Made by a program: the position numbers and the translations under genes. The notes under the pieces were generated by a model. That model ran no database searches and had not been told where the DNA came from. It saw only the letters and a list, made by a program, of their open reading frames with translations. Of a stretch of 40,026 bases of DNA, positions 17,015 through 24,652 are shown piece by piece (position 1 is the stretch's first letter; each line of letters starts with the position of its first letter). Source of the stretch: Candidatus Omnitrophota bacterium (GTDB lineage Bacteria; Omnitrophota; Gorgyraeia; Zapsychrales; Zapsychraceae); contig JAIORP010000010.1 in the NCBI GenBank assembly GCA_021108075.1, positions 1-40,026 of the forward strand, read 5' to 3'.

Positions 17015-17968
17015 TTGGAAGACATCGTTCTTGAACTCAAAAATGTCAATCATTGGTTTGGCAGCGGCGCGAAACAAAATAATGTTCTCTACGACCTCAA
17101 TTTAAAAATACGGGCGGGTCAAATTGTCTCGCTTATCGGACCGTCTGGTTGTGGAAAATCGGTGCTGTTACGGGCGATCGTCGGCACACATCCCCCTCGT
17201 GAGGGTCATATCATCGTCCATGCCAGCGACAATGTTCAATCCGCGATCATGAAACACAAACCCGGCCGGGATGTTGGTATCGTTTATCAACAGTATAGTT
17301 TATTTCCCTTCTTGACGGCGGTGCAAAACGTTGCCTTTGGACTGATGCTTGATCAAACGAATATTCCCTTTCGAGCATTCAGGCCGTTCAAATGGCGACA
17401 CTTGCGCAAACAACATCTGGCCGAAGCAGCTACACTGTTAGAGAGGTTAAAACTGAAGAACGCAATTCATAAATACCCCAGCGAAATGTCCGGCGGTATG
17501 TGTCAACGAGTGGCCATCGCGCAGGCCCTTATTATGAAACCGATGATTTTACTTCTGGATGAACCCTTTGGCGCCCTCGATGAGGCGACGCGCACGGAAC
17601 TTCAGGATATGTTGTTGACATTATACGCGGAAAACAACCAAACGATCCAGGCCGGACAACGGCCGCCTTACACGATTATTATTGTCACGCACGAGTTAAA
17701 TGAAGCCATCCGCGTGGGTGATCGCGTCATAGGCCTATCCATGAACTGGAACTGGAGGAAGGACCATGCGATTTATCCTGGAACGACCATCGTCTATGAT
17801 AAACGTGCGCCCATTTTCTTACCAGAACAAGAAATTGATTACGCCATGCTAAAAAAACAAAAAGAGGAAATATCACATGCTGTGTTCGATGCATCGTTTC
17901 AGCAGGACCGTGATGAATTCAGACAATTCTGGTCAGAAAACAAAACAGGAAGGAGTCAGGATGCATGA
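17015..17968 (+). CDS. NitT/TauT-type ABC transporter ATPase
   Basis: The 317-residue cytosolic ATPase has a complete set of ABC motifs: Walker A GPSGCGKS (42-49), Q-loop Tyr-Gln-Gln (91-93), signature SGGMCQR (159-165), Walker B LLLDEP (179-184) and the H-loop His226. The signature reads SGGMCQR instead of the usual SGGMRQR/SGGQQQR. About 25 extra residues occur between the Q-loop and the signature, and a C-terminal extension of about 60 residues follows the core. The start is TTG at 17015, preceded by AAGGA at 17001-17005; no ATG fits. The stop overlaps the AAA+ gene by 4 bases (ATGA), so ABC ATPase and AAA+ protein are translationally coupled. Confidence 0.92.
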   Translation: MEDIVLELKNVNHWFGSGAKQNNVLYDLNLKIRAGQIVSLIGPSGCGKSVLLRAIVGTHPPREGHIIVHASDNVQSAIMKHKPGRDVGIVYQQYSLFPFLTAVQNVAFGLMLDQTNIPFRAFRPFKWRHLRKQHLAEAATLLERLKLKNAIHKYPSEMSGGMCQRVAIAQALIMKPMILLLDEPFGALDEATRTELQDMLLTLYAENNQTIQAGQRPPYTIIIVTHELNEAIRVGDRVIGLSMNWNWRKDHAIYPGTTIVYDKRAPIFLPEQEIDYAMLKKQKEEISHAVFDASFQQDRDEFRQFWSENKTGRSQDA

Positions 17969-19644
17969 AAGACATTGATTATGATTTCATACGACAAACA
18001 GGACGTGTGCTCAATTCCTTAGAATCCAGCACGATTCTTTTGACAGGCAATGTCCATGATATTTTTTATGCCCAAAAGCTGAAACAGTACGTGCCTTTAT
18101 TGGATTTTCTCAAATCAAATATGAAGATAAACGATAATCTGATCGTGACCTATAAAATATCGAGTACCGTAAAATTCCAGAACATCAAAGAAAGAAAATC
18201 CTTTTCCGATGCCTGGGAATACTGGCGCTACGGTGAAGAGCCCAACGAGAAATTTAACCTTCTGCTAAAAAAAGCGGGCGCAAACATCACGTATGCCTTA
18301 GAGTTATTGCGGCAAATGTGCGTCTGTTCAAATGCCGTTGACGAGAACGGTAACCCGGTCTTTGAAAAAAAATTGCTGATCATCATTGAAGGCATTGAGG
18401 CCATCATTCCCGCCGGCGCTTTTTCCGCAATGAGCGACAGTGAACGTATCCGCGCGCAAATATGCATTGATTGGTTCAAGGACCCACTTTTTATTGAAAA
18501 CCGTGATGCTGTCATTTTAATTTCGGAATCCAAACAGCGCATGAACCCTTCCATCGTGACCCTGCCGCATTTGATTGATCTTAGCGTGCCGTTCCCTAAT
18601 CAAGACCAACGCGCTCATTATGTTACCTGGTTTAACACCCAGAATAACGCCCATAAAATAATATTTCAGGGGAAGAAAAAAGAATTAACAGAAAACACAG
18701 CGGGCTTATCAACTTTAGCGCTCAGACGTCTGCTGAAAAATGCCGCGCACAAAAAAGGCCGGATCAACTCCGATGACGTTCTGCGTGAAGTGAAAAACTT
18801 CATTGAACGTGAATTAGGCGACGTGGTTGAATTTAAAGTCCCGAAACATTCCTTAAAAGATGTTGTCGGATGCACGAAAATCAAAAAATATGTCCAATCA
18901 AAAGTCATTCCCCGTTTCAAAAGCACGAAAAACGATTGTCTGCCCGGAGCCACCATTTGCGGCCCCATCGGCAGTGGAAAAACGTTTTTTTGGGAAGCTG
19001 TCGCGGCGGAATCCGGGATGATCGTCTTAGTCTTATCCCGGCTACGGGATAAATGGTTTGGTGAAAGCGATGTGCGCCTGGAGCGTTTAAAGCGATTGCT
19101 TTACGCCTTAGTGAATGTGCTGATTTTTATCGATGAGGCCGACGCTCAATTCACAAGTTTGAGCGGAAATAATCAACACGCGACGGAAAAACGGCTGCAG
19201 GCCGGAATCCTGGGCATGATGTCTGACCCGGTCCTGCGCGGGCGCGTAAAATGGTTATTATTAACGGCCCGTATCGACCGTTTATCCCATGATATTTTAC
19301 GGCCCGGACGCCCGGGCAGTCTTGTTATCCCGATGCTTGATCCCACAGGGCAGGACCGGAAAGATTTTCTCCTCTGGTCGATCAAACCCGTTTTAAAAGA
19401 AAACCCATCGGATAAAGTCGTCAATATGTTAACGGATATGACAACCGGTTATTTTGCGGCCATGTTTGCTGAATTACGCTCAGAACTATTGGCGGAAGCC
19501 CAGGGCAAAAAACTCAGTGTCGCGGCCATAAAAAAAATCATTGCTGATATCAAGCAGCCGGCGGTCAGTCAAACGAGAACCCATCAGGCATTGCTGGCCA
19601 AGGCGTATTGCAATCGGAGAAGTTTATTGCCTGATGAAAGTTAA
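17965..19644 (+). CDS. Two-domain AAA+ ATPase with degenerate first domain
   Basis: The 559-residue cytosolic protein has a classical C-terminal AAA+ module: Walker A GPIGSGKT (333-340), a pore-loop-like Lys-Trp-Phe-Gly-Glu-Ser (363-368), Walker B Phe-Ile-Asp-Glu (388-391), and Arg-Pro-Gly-Arg near 450 in the arginine-finger region. The N-terminal 215 residues look like a second AAA domain without a functional P-loop. Leu-Leu-Thr-Gly-Asn stands where Walker A would be, Ile-Ile-Glu-Gly-Ile-Glu (140-145) where Walker B would be, and a sensor-like strand follows near 182-188. This layout recalls p97-type or Ycf46-type ATPases. It would remodel or unfold a protein partner, possibly the PspA or SPFH protein of the same operon. 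It overlaps the ABC ATPase gene by 4 bases. Confidence 0.88.
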   Translation: MKDIDYDFIRQTGRVLNSLESSTILLTGNVHDIFYAQKLKQYVPLLDFLKSNMKINDNLIVTYKISSTVKFQNIKERKSFSDAWEYWRYGEEPNEKFNLLLKKAGANITYALELLRQMCVCSNAVDENGNPVFEKKLLIIIEGIEAIIPAGAFSAMSDSERIRAQICIDWFKDPLFIENRDAVILISESKQRMNPSIVTLPHLIDLSVPFPNQDQRAHYVTWFNTQNNAHKIIFQGKKKELTENTAGLSTLALRRLLKNAAHKKGRINSDDVLREVKNFIERELGDVVEFKVPKHSLKDVVGCTKIKKYVQSKVIPRFKSTKNDCLPGATICGPIGSGKTFFWEAVAAESGMIVLVLSRLRDKWFGESDVRLERLKRLLYALVNVLIFIDEADAQFTSLSGNNQHATEKRLQAGILGMMSDPVLRGRVKWLLLTARIDRLSHDILRPGRPGSLVIPMLDPTGQDRKDFLLWSIKPVLKENPSDKVVNMLTDMTTGYFAAMFAELRSELLAEAQGKKLSVAAIKKIIADIKQPAVSQTRTHQALLAKAYCNRRSLLPDES

Positions 19645-19686
19645 GATATCAAGATGGATATAAATTAAAAAAACAGATTGCGTCAT

Positions 19687-20673
19687 ATGTCGATAGAGAC
19701 TCGAACAAAAAAAGCAGGTAAAACTTACGCGTTTACCGAAGACCATGAAAAAGGGAAGCTCGCTCAATTCTGGTTTCAGCACCCGCCCGAAGGGTTAACT
19801 CTTTTTCTTGTTTTATACACGCAGGCCTGTCGGTGGTCTAAATGTCTGGGGTGTAATCTGCCGTCCAAAATGTCGGAGCACCACGTGCCATTTTCAGATA
19901 TCATGATGCAGATTGATTATTTGTTTAACAATGTCCTGGATGAACCGGAACAAAAAAATTTAAAAAAAATTATTTTATCGAACAATGGCTCTGTTCTGGA
20001 TGAAGCGACGTTCTCAACCACAGCCCTCATGTATTTTATTGCCAAAATGAATATGCATTGTCCCGCGCTAAAAGTATTGTCTATCGAAACGCGGGTCGAA
20101 TACATCGACCTGGCTGAGCTTGAAGTACTCTCGCGCGCTTTACAGGAAAAGAATCCGCCCACGCAACTCGAGATCGCTGTCGGTTTCGAGGCCTTTGATG
20201 AGACGATCCGAAATGAGCATTTCAACAAAGGCCTGACGATAGAAGAATTTGAAGCAATGGCAGCCATGTTGGCCTCTTATCGGTATCACCTCAAAGTCTA
20301 TTTTATGATGAAACCTGTTCCGCAAATGACAGAAGAAGCGGCCATTCATGACATCGAGAAAGCGATTCAGTACCTTGACAAAATTTCAGAAAAGCACGGG
20401 ATACCGATTAACATGCATTTAAACCCCACATATGTCGCGTCCGGCACTCCTTTAGCAGCCGCCTTTGAAAAAGGGGACTATAGCCCGCCCTTACTGCAAA
20501 ATGTCATCCGGGCGGTTCTCGCCGGTCAAAACAAACGAATTTCTATTTATGTGGGCCTCAATGATGAGGGTTTAGCTGTTCCCGGCGGCAGTTTCCTACG
20601 GCCCGGGGATGAAACGATGGTTCAACAATTGGAAAAATTTAATCAGACACAGGATTATCGGTTATTAACTTAG
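19687..20673 (+). CDS. Elp3/RaSEA-like radical SAM protein
   Basis: The 328-residue protein carries the cluster motif C48-x4-C53-x2-C56 within Ala-Cys-Arg-Trp-Ser-Lys-Cys-Leu-Gly-Cys. This CX4CX2C spacing differs from the usual CX3CX2C and is typical of the Elp3-related branch that includes the archaeosine synthase partner RaSEA (TIGR01210 type). Downstream are Glu-Thr-Arg-x-Glu-Tyr and Val-Gly-Phe-Glu-Ala segments typical of that branch. The ATG at 19687 is chosen; a TTG three codons earlier is possible, and neither has a good Shine-Dalgarno. RaSEA itself acts on tRNA, but the operon context (transporter, PspA-like and SPFH genes) does not suggest tRNA modification, so the substrate is open. 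Confidence 0.82.
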   Translation: MSIETRTKKAGKTYAFTEDHEKGKLAQFWFQHPPEGLTLFLVLYTQACRWSKCLGCNLPSKMSEHHVPFSDIMMQIDYLFNNVLDEPEQKNLKKIILSNNGSVLDEATFSTTALMYFIAKMNMHCPALKVLSIETRVEYIDLAELEVLSRALQEKNPPTQLEIAVGFEAFDETIRNEHFNKGLTIEEFEAMAAMLASYRYHLKVYFMMKPVPQMTEEAAIHDIEKAIQYLDKISEKHGIPINMHLNPTYVASGTPLAAAFEKGDYSPPLLQNVIRAVLAGQNKRISIYVGLNDEGLAVPGGSFLRPGDETMVQQLEKFNQTQDYRLLT

Positions 20674-20703
20674 CGATCATGCTAACAATCAGGAGGGAAG
20701 AAC

Positions 20704-21804
20704 ATGGGATTATTTGATAAAATCCGGGGAGAGTTTATTGATATCATTGAATGGACAGATTCAAGTAACGATACTCTGGTTTACCGCTTTGAACGACATG
20801 AAAATGAAATTAAGATGGGGGCGAAATTGACGGTCCGGGAAAGCCAGGTGGCGGTCTTTATCAATAAAGGTAAAATTGCCGATGTCTTTCAGCCGGGCAT
20901 GTACACGCTCGACACAGACAACTTACCGCTCTTATCCACCATTATGGGCTGGGCGCATGGTTTTCACAGTCCTTTCAAATCTGAAGTATACTTTGTCAAC
21001 ACCAAACGCTTCACCGACCTCAAATGGGGCACGAAACATCCCATTACCTTACGGGACCCTGAATTCGGCCCTGTGCGTATCCGTGCCTTCGGTACCTATG
21101 CCATAAAAATTTCTGACGCGACAAATTTTATTCGCGAAATCGCCGGCACAGACGGACATTTCACGACAGATGAGATTACGAACCAATTGCGCAATCTCAT
21201 TGTTTCCCGTTTCGCAGATATTATGGGCGAAAGCAAAATACCTGTTCTGGACTTAGCGGCAAACTATGATGAACTTGGTGATTTTGTGACTAAAAAAATC
21301 CATGACGACTTTACCAAGTATGGACTGAATATCACAAAGATGCTTGTCGAAAATATTTCTCTGCCGGAAGACGTTGAAAAAGCATTGGATAAACACTCCA
21401 GCATGGGCATCATCGGAGACTTAAAAAAATATTCCCAGTTCCAAACAGCAAACGCGATGGAGGACGCGGCTAAAAACCCGGGCGGCATGGCTGCAGGCGG
21501 AATGGGAATGGGGATGGGTTTTGCCATGGCCAATCAAATGGGACAATCCATGACCAATCAAAACAACCAACAGGACACGCCCACACCGCCACCGGTCCCT
21601 CAGGGTGCCGCGTTTCATGTCGCGGTCAATGGTCAACAAACAGGGCCATTCAAGATAGACCAACTCAAACAAAAAATCCAGGATGGGGAAATAAAAAAGG
21701 AAACACTCGTTTGGACAAAAGGCATGGGGCAATGGGCCAAGGCAGGAACTGTTCCTGAGTTGACAGCATTATTTAATGCCCTACCACCACCGATCCCTGG
21801 ATAA
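20704..21804 (+). CDS. SPFH-domain (YdjI/virion-core-like) protein with GYF_2 tail
   Basis: This 366-residue protein has an SPFH/band-7 domain over about 15-265, of the YdjI 'virion core-like' type. A Gly- and Met-rich linker (about 268-300) follows, then a GYF_2 domain (about 303-357) recognisable from Gly-Gln-Gln-Thr-Gly-Pro-Phe-Lys-Ile-Asp-Gln-Leu and Val-Trp-Thr-Lys-Gly-Met-Gly-Gln-Trp. There is no membrane helix; such proteins assemble on membranes as oligomers. In Bacillus, YdjI works with PspA (YdjF), YdjG and YdjH. The GYF_2 domain would add a binding surface for proline-rich peptides, and the protein's own end (Pro-Pro-Pro-Ile-Pro) is such a peptide. The Shine-Dalgarno (AGGAGG) is very strong. 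Confidence 0.9.
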   Translation: MGLFDKIRGEFIDIIEWTDSSNDTLVYRFERHENEIKMGAKLTVRESQVAVFINKGKIADVFQPGMYTLDTDNLPLLSTIMGWAHGFHSPFKSEVYFVNTKRFTDLKWGTKHPITLRDPEFGPVRIRAFGTYAIKISDATNFIREIAGTDGHFTTDEITNQLRNLIVSRFADIMGESKIPVLDLAANYDELGDFVTKKIHDDFTKYGLNITKMLVENISLPEDVEKALDKHSSMGIIGDLKKYSQFQTANAMEDAAKNPGGMAAGGMGMGMGFAMANQMGQSMTNQNNQQDTPTPPPVPQGAAFHVAVNGQQTGPFKIDQLKQKIQDGEIKKETLVWTKGMGQWAKAGTVPELTALFNALPPPIPG

Positions 21805-21828
21805 GTAAGACAGAAAGAAACAATATTT

Positions 21829-22941
21829 ATGGAAAAAATTGAAGCCCAAAAAGCAAACAAACAAAATAAATATTTTAAATGCAAAGAATGCGCGGCAAAA
21901 CTTGTTTATCAGCCTGGATCTGAGTATCAAAAATGTGAATATTGCGGACATGAAAATCCTATTCCACAATCTGAATCAGACATCAAAGAACTGGACTTTA
22001 ACAAATATCTGACGGATTTGTCCCAACAGGAATCCAGTGAAGAGCGCTTGACGATCAAATGCCAGGAATGCGCGGCCCAAACAACTTTTGATCAAAACGT
22101 CACAAGTCAAGAATGCGCTTTTTGCGGCACGCATATTGTCTCAACGGCTCAATCGACAAAACAGATCAAACCCCGGTCATTATTACCTTTTAAGATCGAT
22201 CGGCAGCAGGCACAGACATTATTTCGTGCGTGGATACATAAACTCTGGTTTGCCCCCAATGACCTCAAACAAAAAGCCAGGCAGGATCAAAAAATAAACG
22301 GCGTGTACGTGCCGTATTGGACCTTTGATGCTGATACCGTTAGTGTTTACTCCGGAAAACGCGGGGAGCACTATTATGTGACAGAAAGATATTCGGTCGT
22401 TGTCGACGGTAAAACGGAAAGCAGAACACGACAAGTGCAGCGAACGCGCTGGTATCACGCGAGCGGGACCATATGGGAAAACTTTAATGATGTGCTCGTG
22501 CTGGCGAGCCATTCGCTGCCGCGAAAATATACAGAACGTTTAGAACCGTGGGACCTCAGCAACCTGACGCCATATAATGCGGATTATTTAAGCGGTTTCC
22601 GTTGCGAAAGTTATAATCTAACCCTTCCGCAGGGTTTTGTCTGTGCTAAAAAAATAATGGACGAAGAAATCCATCAACTGGTCCGCAATGATATCGGAGG
22701 AGATGAACAGCGCATTCATCATGTCCAGACTCAACACGATGATGTCACGTTTAAACACATTTTATTGCCCATTTGGATCAGTTCTTATCGCTATGGAAAA
22801 AAAGTCTATCGATTCCTGATTAATGCCAGGACCGGTGAAGTCCAAGGAGAGCGTCCGTGGAGTTGGATAAAAATAACATTAGCCACTGTGATTGTGCTCG
22901 GTGCTGTTTTTGCGGTATATCTTTTTCTCAACGCGACTTAA
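21829..22941 (+). CDS. Double zinc-ribbon membrane protein (YdjG-like)
   Basis: This 370-residue protein starts with two zinc ribbons, Cys18/21/36/39 and Cys78/81/96/99, each CxxC-x14-CxxC. They are followed by a beta-rich domain (about 115-335) and one C-terminal membrane helix (about 346-366). Proteins of this type are often mislabelled as primosomal protein N'. They resemble Bacillus YdjG, which is encoded between PspA and SPFH genes and works in membrane stress. The topology places the ribbons and the middle domain in the cytosol. It is the last gene of the long operon, 24 bases after the SPFH gene, without a clear Shine-Dalgarno. Zinc binding is secure from the motif; the function is inferred from context. 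Confidence 0.83.
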   Translation: MEKIEAQKANKQNKYFKCKECAAKLVYQPGSEYQKCEYCGHENPIPQSESDIKELDFNKYLTDLSQQESSEERLTIKCQECAAQTTFDQNVTSQECAFCGTHIVSTAQSTKQIKPRSLLPFKIDRQQAQTLFRAWIHKLWFAPNDLKQKARQDQKINGVYVPYWTFDADTVSVYSGKRGEHYYVTERYSVVVDGKTESRTRQVQRTRWYHASGTIWENFNDVLVLASHSLPRKYTERLEPWDLSNLTPYNADYLSGFRCESYNLTLPQGFVCAKKIMDEEIHQLVRNDIGGDEQRIHHVQTQHDDVTFKHILLPIWISSYRYGKKVYRFLINARTGEVQGERPWSWIKITLATVIVLGAVFAVYLFLNAT

Positions 22942-22955
22942 AATGTCAAAATAAA

Positions 22956-22993
22956 ATATTCTAGAATATGTATATTAAAATTGTTAATATAAT
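22956..22993 (+). promoter_or_regulatory. Candidate promoter with a 14-bp palindrome in the -35 region
   Basis: TATAAT at 22988-22993 is a perfect -10 box. Eighteen bases upstream lies ATATTCTAGAATAT (22956-22969), a perfect 14-bp palindrome where a -35 box would be, so it could be an activator or repressor site. A 6-bp inverted pair (GTCTGA/TCAGAC, about 23006-23027) lies in the leader. The next gene starts at 23058 after AAGGTGAT. The region is AT-rich, so chance matches are possible. Confidence 0.35.
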
Positions 22994-23057
22994 TGCATAA
23001 TAAAGTCTGACTCAACCAGATCAGACATATTTTTAAATCAAGGTAAAAGGTGATCAT

Positions 23058-23831
23058 ATGAACGAAGAACTGCTTAATTCAAGTGACATAAAAGTCCATG
23101 TCCCGCATATCCCCGCGCAGATGGCCGAACAAGTGAGCAAATGCTGTGAGGAACTTGTTCTTTGCCATAAAGACCATATCCTGTCGGTTAACGTCATCGG
23201 CAGCGCGCTTTCCCCGGAATTCATGCTGGGACAATCCGATATTAATCTCATCGTCATTTATAACGATCTGGAATTTGACTATCTGCAGATTATTTCATCC
23301 GGGTTAATAACACGTTTTAAAAAATTTAAAATTAACACTCGAATCATATCAAAACGCAATCTGATGAGCTCGGCTCCGTACTTCCCCATTGATTTCTGGT
23401 CCATGCAGCAACAACATATGTTGCTCTATGGCGAAGATGTGCTGTTAGAACCCGAAATTACGCATAAAGACTTACTATGGCAATTGAACCATGAAGCGAA
23501 AGGGATGCGTATGCGCATCAAACAGCAGTTATGGCAATCCTCAAAAAATATCGGTCAGGCACGGAAAACTGTTCTCCGGTATTTTAACAGCGTCATCCTG
23601 CTCTCAAAAGTGTTCATGCATCTTAAAAATTATCCCATTCCGAGTTCCACCCCGGCCTTGTTTGATGAAATCAACAAATTGTTATTCGTTGACGCGAATT
23701 CTTTAGAAACATTAAACCAGATCAAACAGGGAAACTTAAAACTAACGAAAGGGAATATGTATAACGCTTATGAAATCCTTTTTAAAATCATTAAGAAAAT
23801 TGACGACCAGGCAGGATCAATTAAATGCTAA
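23058..23831 (+). CDS. Degenerate nucleotidyltransferase-like protein
   Basis: The 257-residue cytosolic protein has a minimal nucleotidyltransferase-fold signature near the N-terminus: Ile-Gly-Ser-Ala (47-50), then Ser-Asp-Ile-Asn-Leu-Ile-Val (60-66). In active enzymes the motif is Asp-x-Asp/Glu, but here the second acidic position is Asn63. The strand where the third carboxylate is expected reads Lys-Ile-Asn-Thr-Arg. Metal-dependent catalysis therefore looks lost, and a binding or regulatory role is more likely. The C-terminal 130 residues are helical, as in HEPN- or kanamycin-nucleotidyltransferase-like proteins. It starts the second transcription unit and overlaps the next gene by 7 bases. 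Confidence 0.65.
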   Translation: MNEELLNSSDIKVHVPHIPAQMAEQVSKCCEELVLCHKDHILSVNVIGSALSPEFMLGQSDINLIVIYNDLEFDYLQIISSGLITRFKKFKINTRIISKRNLMSSAPYFPIDFWSMQQQHMLLYGEDVLLEPEITHKDLLWQLNHEAKGMRMRIKQQLWQSSKNIGQARKTVLRYFNSVILLSKVFMHLKNYPIPSSTPALFDEINKLLFVDANSLETLNQIKQGNLKLTKGNMYNAYEILFKIIKKIDDQAGSIKC

Positions 23832-24652
23832 AAAAATTCTTTTTCATTTCATCTTTGATTTTCTTTACCTTTGGTTTCTTATCCAACGCCCATAGCAGTT
23901 ATTACATTTCCCCATACAGTGCCACTTTCGAACTTGAAGAAGATTCTCAACATGTTTGGATTACCCTGGATCTAACCTATAACCTCATTAATGACTCAAA
24001 GGACTCCGGGTTTAAATTTATCGGCCCCTATTGGATTGACCATTTGCAAGTCTCAAACGGTTATGGACAAATTTTAGAAAGTCGAGTGGACTATCTTAAA
24101 GAAACAAAAATCACATGGATTTTCAATAATAAAATAAGGAACGGCCAAAAACGCATTATTGTTGAATTCCGGATCAAGAACGCGCTAAAAGGAAATTACA
24201 ATAAAAATTCGTTCAATGCCAGATGGGCAGGCGTCTTTAGAGTTCCGGTCCAAAACGCAAAATACAGGATTGTTTTACCGGAAGGACTCCAATTCGACGA
24301 TGTTTCGATAAAGGGATTAAATTACAAACAAGAAGGAAACAAATACATTATTTATCAAAGCACCCTCTTTGAACCGAAATTGGAATGCTCTTTTAGTCCC
24401 GGGATCACAAAATACCGGCCGAATATCTTTGGATCCGCCTTTTGGTTCTTTAAAGGGGCCGATCTTTACTCCATCTTTAAATTTTTATCCTATATCGTTT
24501 TCTTTATCGTCGCCTTAATGCTGTTTCGGACCGCAAAACTTTTCCGCGGTAATCTAAAAATGCGGGGCAGTTCCAGCTGCTCGGGATGTTCCGGCTGTTC
24601 AAGCTGCGGGGGATGTGGAGGTTGTGGCGGATGCGGAGGTTGCGGTGGATGA
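23825..24652 (+). CDS. Secreted one-TM protein with cytosolic eight-cysteine CxG tail
   Basis: The 275-residue protein has a signal peptide (1-24), a beta-rich periplasmic domain (25-205) resembling the N-terminal domain of DUF2207/TIGR04222-type proteins, one membrane helix (about 218-238) and a short cytosolic tail. Basic residues after the helix (Arg, Lys, Arg, Lys, Arg) support that orientation. The tail ends in eight consecutive triplets, CSG, CSG, CSS and five CGG, so eight cysteines are spaced exactly three residues apart. Related secreted one-TM proteins (YdjH type) accompany PspA, YdjG and SPFH genes. The tail could bind metal or be modified by the radical SAM enzyme whose gene overlaps its stop codon. 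The fold assignment is by eye. Confidence 0.8.
   Translation: MLKKFFFISSLIFFTFGFLSNAHSSYYISPYSATFELEEDSQHVWITLDLTYNLINDSKDSGFKFIGPYWIDHLQVSNGYGQILESRVDYLKETKITWIFNNKIRNGQKRIIVEFRIKNALKGNYNKNSFNARWAGVFRVPVQNAKYRIVLPEGLQFDDVSIKGLNYKQEGNKYIIYQSTLFEPKLECSFSPGITKYRPNIFGSAFWFFKGADLYSIFKFLSYIVFFIVALMLFRTAKLFRGNLKMRGSSSCSGCSGCSSCGGCGGCGGCGGCGG
24635..24639 (+). promoter_or_regulatory. Ribosome-binding site embedded in the Cys/Gly repeat
   Basis: GGAGG inside the tail codons of the upstream gene lies 9 bases before the ATG at 24649. The start and the upstream TGA overlap as ATGA. The glycine/cysteine repeat therefore doubles as the Shine-Dalgarno of the radical SAM gene and decides its start. Confidence 0.6.

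Noticed and set aside
24586..24648. Longer N-terminus of the radical SAM protein
   Set aside because: It is an out-of-frame reading of the Cys/Gly tail giving an Arg/Trp-rich leader; GGAGG and the ATGA overlap support 24649.
24560..24650. The GGN/TGN repeat as a non-coding tandem repeat or CRISPR-like array
   Set aside because: It is in frame with a clear membrane protein and the period is a codon triplet, with no spacers.
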